This document shows positions 17,204-25,864 of a stretch of DNA of 64,000 nucleotides, piece by piece; position 1 is the first letter of the stretch, and every line of letters starts with the position of its first letter. Location: contig NZ_BMUI01000024.1 of the NCBI RefSeq assembly GCF_014650115.1, positions 1 to 64,000 of the forward strand, in the 5' to 3' direction. The stretch is from Streptomyces olivaceoviridis (GTDB lineage Bacteria > Actinomycetota > Actinomycetes > Streptomycetales > Streptomycetaceae). The notes under the pieces were generated by a model. It saw nothing but the letters and a program-made list of their open reading frames with translations, was not told the origin of the DNA and did no database searches. The position numbers and the translations under genes were made by a program.

Positions 17204-18297
17204 AACTTCCGGGCCATGACGCCATCGCCCGCCAGGCGGGCGAACATCTGGTGACCCATCGGGTGAAACTCCCGAGAACAGTGGTGGAGCGTCCGATCCG
17301 CCAGGTCGTCAAGCGGCTCGTCATGGCCCTGGTGGTGCTGGTCGCCACCGCGTTCGTCGTCTACGCCGACCGCGAGGGCTACCGCGACAGCTCCGACGGC
17401 CCCGTCGATCTGCTCGACGCGTTCTACTACGCGACCGTCACCCTCTCCACCACCGGATACGGCGACATCACCCCGGTCAGCGACAGCGCCCGGCTCACCA
17501 ACATCCTCGTCATCACACCCCTGCGCGTGCTGTTCCTGATCATCCTGGTCGGCACCACGCTGGAGGTCCTCACCGAACGCACCCGTGAGGAATGGCGCCT
17601 GAACCGCTGGAGGTCCACCTTGCGCGACCACACCGTCGTCATCGGCTTCGGCACGAAGGGCCGGTCGGCCATCCAGACCGTCTGCGCTACCGGGCTGAAG
17701 AAGGAGCAGGTGGTCGTGGTCGACCCCAGCTCCAAGGTGATCGACGCGGCCACCGCCCATGGCTACGCGGGCGTCATAGGCGACGCCACCCGCAGTGACG
17801 TCCTCAAACGGGCCGAGGTGCACAAGGCCCGGCAGATCATCGTCGCCCCGCAGCGCGACGACACCTCCGTCCTGGTCACGCTGACCGCCCGCCAGCTCAA
17901 CCGCACCGCCAAGATCGTGGCCGCGGTGCGCGAGGAGGAGAACGCCCCGCTGCTCAAGCAGTCCGGCGCCGACGCCGTCATCACCAGCTCCGGCGCGGCC
18001 GGCCGCCTGCTCGGCCTGTCCGTGCTCAGCCCCGCGGCCGGCATGGTCATGGAGGACCTGATCCAGCAGGGCAGCGGGCTGGACCTCGTCGAACGGCCGG
18101 TGGTCCGCGGCGAGGTCGGCAAGACGCCGCGCGAGACGGACGACCTGGTGGTGAGCGTCCTCCGCGGACACCGGGTGCTCGGCTACGACGATCCGTCCGT
18201 CGGCACGCTCCAGCTGACGGACCGGCTCATCACCATCGTCCGCGCCACCCCCGGAACCCAGGTCACCCCGGACATCCGCCCGCTGCCACCAGGATGA
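17167..18297 (+). CDS. two-helix potassium channel with TrkA-N (RCK) domain
   Basis: A K+ channel of the ligand-gated MthK/Kch type, 376 residues. TM1 is at about residues 52-70 (LVMALVVLVATAFVVYA). The pore helix and selectivity filter read STTGYGDITP (about residue 95-104), and TM2 is at about 112-136. The cytosolic RCK domain has a Rossmann signature VVIGFGTKGRSA (about residue 158), and a TrkA-C-like tail follows. The start is uncertain: ATG at 17167 overlaps moeA by 37 bp, whereas GTG at 17191 would begin inside the parS-containing stretch (VFHVKLPG). The parS palindrome therefore encodes residues of this protein. Confidence 0.9.
   Translation: MGDRRNRGVFHVKLPGHDAIARQAGEHLVTHRVKLPRTVVERPIRQVVKRLVMALVVLVATAFVVYADREGYRDSSDGPVDLLDAFYYATVTLSTTGYGDITPVSDSARLTNILVITPLRVLFLIILVGTTLEVLTERTREEWRLNRWRSTLRDHTVVIGFGTKGRSAIQTVCATGLKKEQVVVVDPSSKVIDAATAHGYAGVIGDATRSDVLKRAEVHKARQIIVAPQRDDTSVLVTLTARQLNRTAKIVAAVREEENAPLLKQSGADAVITSSGAAGRLLGLSVLSPAAGMVMEDLIQQGSGLDLVERPVVRGEVGKTPRETDDLVVSVLRGHRVLGYDDPSVGTLQLTDRLITIVRATPGTQVTPDIRPLPPG
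17193..17206. promoter_or_regulatory. parS site (ParB binding) at the moeA/channel junction
   Basis: GTTTCACGTGAAAC, a perfect match to the 14-bp Streptomyces parS consensus and a perfect palindrome. It is flanked by T on both sides, so the 16-mer TGTTTCACGTGAAACA fits except for its last base. It contains the moeA stop codon and encodes FHVK in the overlapping channel gene. Confidence 0.9.
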
Positions 18298-18326
18298 CCG
18301 GTCGCCGGGGGAGTAGCGTCACCGGC

Positions 18327-19307
18327 ATGCATGCGATCACGATTCCCGAACCTGGTGGTCCCGAGGCACTGGTGTGGGACGAGGTCCCCGATCCGGTGCC
18401 CGGCGAGGGCGAGGTGCTGGTCGAGGTGGTGGCCAGCGCCGTCAACCGTGCCGACATCCTGCAACGCCAGGGCTTCTACAACCCCCCGCCCGGCGCCTCC
18501 CCCTACCCCGGCCTGGAATGCTCCGGCACGATCGCCGCGCTCGGCCCCGGCGTCTCCGGCTGGGCCGTCGGTGACCCGGTGTGCGCGCTGCTCGCGGGCG
18601 GCGGCTACGCCGAGAAGGTCGCCGTACCGGCCGGACAGCTGCTGCCCGCGCCCGAGGGCGTGGAGCTCACGCGCGCCGCGGCACTGCCCGAGGTGGTCTG
18701 CACGGTCTGGTCCAACGTGTTCATGGTCGCCCACCTGCGTCCCGGCGAGACGCTGCTGGTGCACGGCGGCTCCAGCGGCATCGGCACCATGGCGATCCAG
18801 CTCGCCAAGGCCGTCGGCGCCAAGGTCGCGGTGACCGCCGGGACGAAGGAGAAGCTCGACCGGTGCGCCGAACTGGGCGCGGACGTACTGATCAACTACC
18901 GCGAGCAGGACTTCGTCGCCGAGATCAAGCAGGCCACGGACGGCGCGGGCGCCGACGTCATCCTCGACAACATGGGCGCGAAGTACCTGGACCGCAATGT
19001 CCAGGCGCTCGCCGTCAACGGACGCCTCGCCATCATCGGCATGCAGGGCGGTGTGAAGGGCGAGCTGAACATCGGCACGCTGCTCAGCAAGCGGGCCGCG
19101 ATCAGCGCGACCTCGTTGCGCGCCCGCCCGCTGGGGGAGAAGGCCGCCATCGTCGCCGCCGTACGCGAGCACGTGTGGCCGTTGCTCGCCGCCGGGCACG
19201 TCGGCCCGGTCGTGGACCGCGAGCTGCCGATGCCGGAGGCGGCCGAGGCGCACCGGCTGGTGGAGGCGAGCGGCCACATCGGCAAGGTGCTGCTGGTCGC
19301 GCCGTAG
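18327..19307 (+). CDS. NADPH:quinone oxidoreductase (zinc-free MDR family)
   Basis: A 326-residue medium-chain dehydrogenase/reductase of the quinone oxidoreductase (QorA/PIG3-like) class, expected to reduce quinones or enones using NADPH. Visible are the N-terminal GroES-like half (NRADILQRQGFYNPPPGASP, near residue 40), the cofactor-binding LVHGGSSGIGTMAIQLAK (about residue 140) and the C-terminal GPVVDRELPM segment. The structural and catalytic zinc cysteines are absent, as expected. ATG at 18327 gives the canonical MHAITIPEPGGPE start. Located 29 bp after the channel gene, possibly cotranscribed. Confidence 0.92.
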   Translation: MHAITIPEPGGPEALVWDEVPDPVPGEGEVLVEVVASAVNRADILQRQGFYNPPPGASPYPGLECSGTIAALGPGVSGWAVGDPVCALLAGGGYAEKVAVPAGQLLPAPEGVELTRAAALPEVVCTVWSNVFMVAHLRPGETLLVHGGSSGIGTMAIQLAKAVGAKVAVTAGTKEKLDRCAELGADVLINYREQDFVAEIKQATDGAGADVILDNMGAKYLDRNVQALAVNGRLAIIGMQGGVKGELNIGTLLSKRAAISATSLRARPLGEKAAIVAAVREHVWPLLAAGHVGPVVDRELPMPEAAEAHRLVEASGHIGKVLLVAP

Positions 19308-19386
19308 CGGGAGGCGGTGCGGGGCGGTGCTGCGAGGCCCCGGCCGTTCCGGGCCGTCCAGGCAGGGCGCGGGCCGTCCCGGGCGG

Positions 19387-20238
19387 TCAGCTCTTGCGGA
19401 GTCTCAGGCCGAGGAGGGCCAGCCCCAGGCCCAGACCGATGAGGACCAGGCCGCTGCCGAGCGGGAGGATGCGGAGCACCGGCTCCGTGGGGGCCTCTCC
19501 CGGTGGGGCCGCCTGCTCGGCGGCGGGCCCCTGCGGGGAACCGGTGGGGTCCGGGCCGGTCTCCAGGGGCGAGGGGGAGATGCCCGGCACCTCCGCGGTC
19601 TCCGGCTCCTCCGGCTGGGCGGCAGGGGTGGCGGGAGGGGGGTCGTCGTCGCCCTCGTCCTCGATCTCGGGCCCGTCCGGCCGCCCCGGCCGTATCCGTC
19701 CCTCACCGGCCCGGCTGCCCGCCCGGGACGGCTCTACGGAGGCGAGAGGGCGGTAGGGGCGGACCGACGCCGAGGCGGAGTCGGACGGCATCGGGACGGC
19801 GGCGGACGTCTCCTCCGAGGACGTCTCGTCGGACGCGTCCTCCGAGGAGGTCTCGTCCGGGGACGTCTCGTCGGACGTCTCCTGCGGGGACGTCTCCTCC
19901 GAGGACGCTTCCTCCGGGGACGCCTCCTTGGGGGGACCCTGGTCCGGGCGTCCGCGGTCCGGGGCGGTGTGCTCCGGAGCCGTGTGCTCGACGGGCGCGT
20001 GCTCCGGCACGGCCGTCCGAGGACGCGCGTGCCCCGGGGCCGTGCCCTGCCTGGTTCCCTGCCGTGTGCCGGCCTGCTCCCGGTGTCCGGTGGCGGGCGG
20101 GCGGGCGGTGTCCGGCTCCGCGGCGAGGACGGGCGTGCCGCCGTACGCGACGGCGGTGCCGGGCGCCGGCAGCGCCGTCGCCGTGAGGACGACCAGCAGC
20201 CGGAGACAGCGCAGCGTGAGTCGTGGGCGTGCAGTCAC
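19387..20238 (-). CDS. Glu/Ser/Pro-rich secreted or cell-wall-associated protein with C-terminal anchor
   Basis: Not a family I recognise. The 283-residue product has an N-terminal signal-like region (basic RPRLTLRCLRLL, then hydrophobic LVVLTATALPAPGTAVA) and a long low-complexity ectodomain. Around residues 115-150 the ectodomain contains acidic repeats of the EETS/DETSSE type. A C-terminal hydrophobic segment of about 22 residues (LGSGLVLIGLGLGLALLGL) ends in RLRKS. There is no LPXTG sortase motif, so it is probably retained by the terminal helix. GTG at 20238 has GGGAGGT about 8 bases upstream. It is monocistronic, with the promoter in the divergent gap before bpa. Confidence 0.7.
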   Translation of the reverse strand: MTARPRLTLRCLRLLVVLTATALPAPGTAVAYGGTPVLAAEPDTARPPATGHREQAGTRQGTRQGTAPGHARPRTAVPEHAPVEHTAPEHTAPDRGRPDQGPPKEASPEEASSEETSPQETSDETSPDETSSEDASDETSSEETSAAVPMPSDSASASVRPYRPLASVEPSRAGSRAGEGRIRPGRPDGPEIEDEGDDDPPPATPAAQPEEPETAEVPGISPSPLETGPDPTGSPQGPAAEQAAPPGEAPTEPVLRILPLGSGLVLIGLGLGLALLGLRLRKS

Positions 20239-20412
20239 GTCGGTGACCTCCCGGGGCCCAGGTGCCGTGACCGATGGAAAACCGACGGGAACAAGCCTCA
20301 CATTCCATGGCGACGAAGGCATTCCGGATTGGGCCGTCGGGTCTAAACGGTGGATCAGCCCCACGAGGGGGCACCACGGTGATGAGGTGGTGGCGTGCGA
20401 GAGAATGGCGGC

Positions 20413-20958
20413 ATGGAGATGCCGAGGAACGAACGGTCGCCGGGGAACCCCCAGATCCTTGTCGTGGGTCAGGACGGGATGGCGCTCGGCGGTGGCGACG
20501 GGCACGAGGACTCCCGTGAGACCCCGGTGACGGAGCAGGTGGAACAGCCGGCCAAGGTCATGCGGATCGGCAGCATGATCAAGCAGCTCTTGGAGGAGGT
20601 GCGGGCCGCTCCCCTCGACGAGGCCAGCCGGGTGCGACTCAAGGAGATCCACGCCAGCTCGGTGAAGGAGCTGGAGGACGGCCTGGCCCCCGAGCTGGTC
20701 GAGGAACTGGAACGGCTCTCCCTGCCGTTCACCGACGACGTCACCCCGAGCGACGCGGAACTGCGGATCGCGCAGGCACAGTTGGTGGGCTGGCTGGAGG
20801 GTCTCTTCCACGGGATCCAGACCACGCTGTTCGCCCAGCAGATGGCCGCCCGGGCCCAGTTGGAGCAGATGCGCCGCGCGCTCCCGCCGGGCGTGACCGG
20901 CCACGAGGGCGGCGACGACCAGCACACCGGCGGTCGCTCGGGCGGGCCGTACCTGTAA
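20413..20958 (+). CDS. bpa: bacterial proteasome activator Bpa (DUF2587)
   Basis: ATP-independent ring-shaped activator of the actinobacterial 20S proteasome (Rv3780/PafE family), 181 residues. The family core is VMRIGSMIKQLLEEVRAAPLDEASRVRL (two segments near residues 48-75), followed by helices around LVEELERLSLPFTDD and LRIAQAQLVGWLEGLFHGIQT. The protein ends in GGPYL, which resembles the C-terminal GQYL gate-opening motif of the mycobacterial protein. Start ATG 20413 gives MEMPRNERSP; an in-frame GTG at 20395 is an alternative. A hairpin terminator follows, shared with the convergent kinase gene. Confidence 0.93.
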   Translation: MEMPRNERSPGNPQILVVGQDGMALGGGDGHEDSRETPVTEQVEQPAKVMRIGSMIKQLLEEVRAAPLDEASRVRLKEIHASSVKELEDGLAPELVEELERLSLPFTDDVTPSDAELRIAQAQLVGWLEGLFHGIQTTLFAQQMAARAQLEQMRRALPPGVTGHEGGDDQHTGGRSGGPYL

Positions 20959-20995
20959 GAACCGTAAGAACCCCTGACTCGGCCAGACACACCAA

Positions 20996-21021
20996 GGGCC
21001 CGGCGGACGACCGCCGGGCCC
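20996..21021. terminator. bidirectional hairpin between bpa and the kinase gene
   Basis: GGGCCCGGCGG (20996-21006), loop ACGA, CCGCCGGGCCC (21011-21021): a perfect 11-bp stem between convergent genes. No T-run on either side, as is common in Streptomyces. Confidence 0.85.
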
Positions 21022-21051
21022 GACTCGTGCCCCGGACCGCCGGGGGGCGGC

Positions 21052-22692
21052 TCACTGCGGCGGATTGCCCGTCGACACCCTCAGCTCGATGGTGCCCACG
21101 TCGTCCTGGTCGACGTCGGTGCCCTGTTCGGGGAACTGGTTGAGGACCGTCCCGTCACCCCAGGTGTTGTCGTTCTCATGCTTGATGTCCCACTTCCAGC
21201 CCGCGGCCTGGAGGCACTGCTTCACGGAGCCGATGTCCTTGTACCGGAAGTCGGGCAGCTCGATCTTGTCCGGATCGCTGTAGGACTCCTGCGGGTCGGT
21301 GCACTTGGTCTTGTCGATCCGCCGGGTGGTGTCCGGACCGCGGTAGCCCGTCTGGTGCGACGCGGACGCGGAGGCGCTCGATCCGCCGCTGCCGCCCCTG
21401 GTGCCCTCGCCGGTGTTCCTCAGCGTGAGCGCGACGATCAGGCCGACGGCCACGACGGCCGCCACCGCGACCGATCCGACGACCACCGGTCGCCTGTTCC
21501 GGCCGCCATCGGGCCGGCCCGTCTGCTGCGGCGCCATCGTGTACGGCGGCGGGGTCGGGGCGGCGCCCCGCGGGCCGTAGCCCACGGGCGTCGTCTGGTA
21601 GCCGCCCTGCTGCGGGTAGCCGTAACCCGGGGCGGGATTCGGGTGGCCGTACGGGTTCGGAACCGGTGCCGGAGCCGGCGGGTACGGCGTCTGCACCTGC
21701 CCGTGCGGCGCAGCCGGGGCCGTCCGGTCCACCGGCGGGAACACCGCGGAGCCGACGCCCGAGCCGCTCTGCGCCGGTCCGGCGCCCGGCACGATGCTCG
21801 GCGGGGCCGCCTGGAGGGAGGCAGCGATCCGCAGGCACTCGTCGCGCATGGACTCGGCGGTCGGGAAGCGCTCGTTCGGGTTCTTCCTCAGCGCGCGGGC
21901 GACCAGCGCGTCCACGGCGGGCGGCAGCGCGCGGTTGACCGAGGAGGGCGCCACCGGCTCCTCCTGCACATGCGCGTACGCGATGGCCAGCGGCGAGTCC
22001 GCGTCGAACGGCAGCCGCCCGGTGACCAGCTGGAACAGCATGATGCCGACCGAGTACAGGTCGGAGCGGGCGTCCACGCCGCGGCCGAGGGCCTGCTCGG
22101 GCGAGAGGTACTGCGGGGTGCCGACGACCATGCCGGTCTGGGTCATCGAGGTGACGCCGGACTGCATGGCGCGGGCGATGCCGAAGTCCATGACCTTGAC
22201 CACGCCCCGCCTGGTCACCATCACGTTGCCCGGTTTGATGTCGCGGTGGACCAGCCCCTTCTCGTGGCTTATCTCCAGGGCCGCGAGCACGTCGGCGGTG
22301 ACCTTCAGGGCCTTGTCCGCGGGCATCGCGCCGTACTGGCGGATGTCCTCCTCCAGGACGGAGCCCAGCGGCCGGCCCTCGACGTACTCCATGACGATGT
22401 ACGGCGTCGCCATGCCGTTCAACTCGTCCTCGCCCGTGTCGAAGACGGAGACGATGTTGGTGTGCGTGAGCTTGGCCACGGCCTGGGCCTCGCGGCGGAA
22501 GCGCTCGCGGAAGGCCTGTTCCCGGCCGAGTTCGGTGTGGAGCGTCTTGATGGCGACCTGGCGGTCCAGCACGGCGTCGTACGCGAGGTGCACGGAGGCC
22601 ATGCCGCCCTCGCCCAGCAAGTCGCGCAGCTGGTAGCGGCCCCCGGCCAGCGCCTGCCCCGCGTACCGGCCGTGTGCGCCGTCCTGGCTCAT
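21052..22692 (-). CDS. transmembrane Ser/Thr protein kinase with PASTA-type domain
   Basis: Hanks-type kinase of 546 residues. The kinase domain (about 18-285) has the glycine loop LLGEGGMASVH, the VAIK lysine, the HRDIKPGNVM catalytic loop, DFGIARA and the activation segment GTPQYLSPEQA. A Pro/Gly/Tyr-rich linker leads to one membrane helix (about 405-425). The extracellular C-terminal region (about 470-546) resembles one divergent PASTA-like domain (VKQCLQAAGWKWD, GTVLNQFPEQGTDVD), so it may sense cell-wall fragments (known for PASTA kinases, inferred here). It is divergent from a second kinase gene of identical length. Confidence 0.93.
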   Translation of the reverse strand: MSQDGAHGRYAGQALAGGRYQLRDLLGEGGMASVHLAYDAVLDRQVAIKTLHTELGREQAFRERFRREAQAVAKLTHTNIVSVFDTGEDELNGMATPYIVMEYVEGRPLGSVLEEDIRQYGAMPADKALKVTADVLAALEISHEKGLVHRDIKPGNVMVTRRGVVKVMDFGIARAMQSGVTSMTQTGMVVGTPQYLSPEQALGRGVDARSDLYSVGIMLFQLVTGRLPFDADSPLAIAYAHVQEEPVAPSSVNRALPPAVDALVARALRKNPNERFPTAESMRDECLRIAASLQAAPPSIVPGAGPAQSGSGVGSAVFPPVDRTAPAAPHGQVQTPYPPAPAPVPNPYGHPNPAPGYGYPQQGGYQTTPVGYGPRGAAPTPPPYTMAPQQTGRPDGGRNRRPVVVGSVAVAAVVAVGLIVALTLRNTGEGTRGGSGGSSASASASHQTGYRGPDTTRRIDKTKCTDPQESYSDPDKIELPDFRYKDIGSVKQCLQAAGWKWDIKHENDNTWGDGTVLNQFPEQGTDVDQDDVGTIELRVSTGNPPQ

Positions 22693-23035
22693 CTCTCCGC
22701 GTCCCCCACCGGCCGTGCGGCGCCGTCAGCCGGCGGACAGGCCTTGATCGAATGTGTCATTCCCGGCCAAGTCTGCCCGAGGGCCCCGGCACGTCAAGCT
22801 CGGTGCCCGTTCCGTGACCGTACGCGCAAGAAGCGTCGCGCAAGCGTTACAGGGGACGGACGACCGGCGCACAGAATTTGCACGACAACGCGTGCTAGAG
22901 GTTTCATGACCGGTCCGTCTCGGGTCGGTCCCGGTTGCCGTTCCGAACCGGTGGCCCCCGCGGAGGCTGTAGCGTGGCGGACGGAGACCGTGACAACACC
23001 GCGCGCACCGCGGGCAGAAACGACGGCGAGGACTG
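22693..23035. other. divergent promoter region between two kinase genes
   Basis: A 343-bp gap without a credible gene. Its most AT-rich part lies around 22855-22910 (gcacagaatttgcacg...tagaggtttcatg) and is the likeliest promoter area for the plus-strand kinase; no -35/-10 pair with standard spacing could be assigned. The 5' end of the plus-strand gene has GCGAGGA before its ATG. Confidence 0.5.
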
Positions 23036-24676
23036 ATGGCACAGACGCAGCGCTCTCAGGGCCCGTCCGACCCCGAGGCGACTGGCGGCGGCATGTCAGA
23101 CGCGCCGGAGATGTGGGGCAACGGCGGGCTCGTCGGCGACGGCCGGTACCGGCTCACGCACCGGCTGGGCCGGGGCGGCATGGCCGAGGTGTTCGCGGCC
23201 GAGGACGTCCGTCTGGGCCGGACGGTCGCGGTCAAGCTGCTCCGCGCGGACCTGGCCGAGGACCCGGTCTCCAAGGCCCGCTTCACCCGCGAGGCACAGT
23301 CGGTCGCCGGCCTCAACCACCACGCGATCGTCGCCGTGTACGACTCCGGCGAGGACACGGTGGGCGGCCAGTCCGTGCCGTACATCGTCATGGAGCTGGT
23401 CGAGGGCCGCACCATCCGCGACCTGCTGCTGAACGCCGAGGCGCCGGGCCCCGAGCAGGCCCTGATCATCGTCTCCGGCGTGCTGGAGGCGCTCGCCTAC
23501 TCGCATCAGCACGGCATCGTGCACCGTGACATCAAGCCGGCGAACGTCATCATCACCCACAGCGGTGCCGTCAAGGTGATGGACTTCGGCATCGCCCGCG
23601 CCCTGCACGGCGCGTCGACGACGATGACGCAGACCGGCATGGTCATGGGCACCCCGCAGTACCTCTCCCCGGAGCAGGCGCTCGGCAAGGCCGTCGACCA
23701 CCGCTCCGACCTGTACGCCACCGGCTGCCTGCTGTACGAACTCCTCGCGCTGCGGCCCCCCTTCACCGGCGAGACCCCGCTGTCGGTGGTCTACCAGCAC
23801 GTCCAGGACATGCCGGTGCCGCCGTCGCAGGTCTCCGAGGGGACCTGCCCGCCGGAGCTCGACGGCCTGGTCATGCGCTCGCTCGCCAAGGACCCCGACG
23901 ACCGGTTCCAGACGGCCGAGGAGATGCGCGGGCTCGTCCAGTACGGCCTCCAGATGCTCTACGACCAGGGCGGGCACACAGGCACCTGGAACACCGGCCC
24001 GGTGGAGGCGCACGACGGGCGGCAGACCCCGGCGGGCGGCTTCGCCGGGACGACCGTCATGCCGCACCCGGCGGACGCCTCGGGCACCACGCAGATCCCG
24101 CAGCCGATCCTGCCCGCGGGCTACGGCAGCGGCGACGACGGCGGCTTCGAGGGGCACGGCAACAAGGGCGGCGGACGCGGCAAGCTGTGGCTCCTCGCCG
24201 TGTTCGCGGTCATCGCCATCGCGGCGGGCGTGGCGCTGGCGCTGAAGGGCGCGGGCGGCAGCGGCGGCAACGGCACCGACATCGAGCCGACGAAGACCCA
24301 CTCCACGAGCACGAAGCACGAGTCGCCGACCCCGACCCCGACCGACGACAAGACCGACCAGCAGCCCTCGGACCCCGAGACGAACAGCGGCTCCGACACG
24401 GGCACCGGCTCCGGCTGGCCGCCGGCGACGACGCCGTCGTACACCCCGTCGAGGACGGCGAGTTCCACCCCGAGCACCGAGCCGTCGCAGCCACAGACCT
24501 CGCAGTCGCAGCCCACGGACCCGACGAACGGCGGCACGGACGCGGGGACGGACGCCGGCGGCACGGACGCAGGTGGCACGGACACCGGTGGCACGGACAC
24601 GGGCGGCACGGACACCGGTGGCACGGACGCGGGTGGCACCACGACGGACGGCAGCACCGGCGTCACCACCGGTTGA
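23036..24676 (+). CDS. transmembrane Ser/Thr protein kinase with repetitive extracellular tail
   Basis: Second Hanks-type kinase, 546 residues. The kinase domain spans about 38-300 with RLGRGGMAEVF, VAVKLLR, HRDIKPANVI, DFGIARALHG and GTPQYLSPEQALG. The membrane helix is at about residues 382-402 (LWLLAVFAVIAIAAGVALAL). Instead of PASTA domains, the outside tail is a Thr/Ser/Pro-rich spacer that ends in tandem GGTD[A/T] pentapeptides. It may attach to or probe the cell wall (inference). The kinase domain is closely similar to that of its divergent neighbour, suggesting a duplication followed by divergence of the sensor parts. Confidence 0.93.
   Translation: MAQTQRSQGPSDPEATGGGMSDAPEMWGNGGLVGDGRYRLTHRLGRGGMAEVFAAEDVRLGRTVAVKLLRADLAEDPVSKARFTREAQSVAGLNHHAIVAVYDSGEDTVGGQSVPYIVMELVEGRTIRDLLLNAEAPGPEQALIIVSGVLEALAYSHQHGIVHRDIKPANVIITHSGAVKVMDFGIARALHGASTTMTQTGMVMGTPQYLSPEQALGKAVDHRSDLYATGCLLYELLALRPPFTGETPLSVVYQHVQDMPVPPSQVSEGTCPPELDGLVMRSLAKDPDDRFQTAEEMRGLVQYGLQMLYDQGGHTGTWNTGPVEAHDGRQTPAGGFAGTTVMPHPADASGTTQIPQPILPAGYGSGDDGGFEGHGNKGGGRGKLWLLAVFAVIAIAAGVALALKGAGGSGGNGTDIEPTKTHSTSTKHESPTPTPTDDKTDQQPSDPETNSGSDTGTGSGWPPATTPSYTPSRTASSTPSTEPSQPQTSQSQPTDPTNGGTDAGTDAGGTDAGGTDTGGTDTGGTDTGGTDAGGTTTDGSTGVTTG
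24534..24645 (+). repeat. 15-bp in-frame tandem repeats at the 3' end of the kinase gene
   Basis: Degenerate 15-bp units (type GGCACGGACACCGGT), about seven in a row, encoding GGTD[A/T] pentapeptides in the extracellular tail. Some adjacent copies are identical, which suggests recent slippage. Confidence 0.8.
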
Positions 24677-24820
24677 AGGACACCCACGGCGGCCGGGACG
24701 GCGTCCCCCTGAGGTGACGCCGCCGGTCCGCCGCACGCATGCGCCCTGCCCGGTCACGTCTCATCACCCGCGCGGGGCTTCTCGCTCGTCCGGGACCTGA
24801 TGTCCGCCTGTCGGCGGCGC

Positions 24821-25864
24821 CTATTGCACGAACGCGTCGCACACCGCGTCGTACCCGCGGGTCCACCACACCGCGAGGGCCGACGCGGCCGGGAACTGGG
24901 TGTCCGCGCGCGTGTCGCCGCGCTCGTAGTGCCAGCGCAGCATCCAGAAGTCGTTCAGCCGCTCCCACCACACCCGGTGCACGGCCGCGGACAGTTCCGA
25001 GGGCGTGGCGCCGGCCGCGCGCCGGTACGCGCGCGCGTAGGCACGCACTTTCGGCAGGTCCAGGGTCCCGCCGGGCGCCACGAAGAAGATCGCGGCGGCG
25101 CGTACGGCCTCCTCCGCGCGCGGCTGCACACCGAGCCGGTCCCAGTCCACGATGGCGGCCGGGGCGTCGTCCTTGTAGAGCAGGTTGAACGGGTGGAAGT
25201 CGCCGTGCACCCAGCCCACCGAACCGCCGCGCGGCGGGCGCCGGTCCGCGTGCTGTTCCAGGAGCGCGCGGCGTTCCAGCAGCCGGTGCCGGGCGAGTTC
25301 GTCGAAGGCGTCGGCGGGGCGGTGCCGGCGCACATGGGCGAGCAGGTCGTCGATGAGGGCGAAGGTGTCGGCCGGGTCCGCGCTCTCCACCGGGTGGGGG
25401 CTCGTCGCCGGGCGCGTGCGCCCCTTGGGGGGCATCACGCGCTCCAGACAGGCGTGCACGGCGCCCAGGAGCGCCCCCAGACGCGCGCTCTCCCCTCGGG
25501 TGAGCTGGCCGCCGTGCCGGTGCCTGCCGTCGATCCAGGGGTGCAGGGCGTAGGCGTGGCCGCCGACGACGGCGACCGTGCGGCCCTCGCGGTGCGCGAG
25601 CGGTACGGCGACCGGGACGCCGAGGTCGGCGAGGCGCTGGGTGGCCAGGTGCCGGCGTTCGATGGCGGCCGGGTCGGCGGTGTCCGGGTCGAAGTGGTGC
25701 TTGAGGAAGTAACGGCCGCTCGTGGTGCACAGCCGGTAGCCGCGGTTGAGCAGGCCCTGGTCGACCGGGTCACAGGCAAGGGCGGTACCCGCGGCGTACA
25801 GGCGGAGCAGGGCGCCCAAGGGGAGTGCGTGGGGCACGGGGGGTGGTACACATGAGCGCGGCAC
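24821..25864 (-). CDS. aminoglycoside phosphotransferase-fold (APH) family protein
   Basis: A 347-residue small-molecule kinase fold. The catalytic motif GWVHGDFHPFNLL (about residue 222; Asp is the base, Asn binds metal) and the metal-binding IVDWDRLG (about residue 243) are intact. The N-terminal part carries the ATP-site lysine in GRYFLKHH. The substrate is unknown: such chromosomal proteins phosphorylate choline, homoserine, sugars or antibiotics, and nothing in the neighbourhood specifies which. The start is GTG at 25864, the first available; GTG codons slightly downstream (VPHALPLG) are possible. It is transcribed away from the bkdFGH promoter region. Confidence 0.86.
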   Translation of the reverse strand: MPRSCVPPPVPHALPLGALLRLYAAGTALACDPVDQGLLNRGYRLCTTSGRYFLKHHFDPDTADPAAIERRHLATQRLADLGVPVAVPLAHREGRTVAVVGGHAYALHPWIDGRHRHGGQLTRGESARLGALLGAVHACLERVMPPKGRTRPATSPHPVESADPADTFALIDDLLAHVRRHRPADAFDELARHRLLERRALLEQHADRRPPRGGSVGWVHGDFHPFNLLYKDDAPAAIVDWDRLGVQPRAEEAVRAAAIFFVAPGGTLDLPKVRAYARAYRRAAGATPSELSAAVHRVWWERLNDFWMLRWHYERGDTRADTQFPAASALAVWWTRGYDAVCDAFVQ

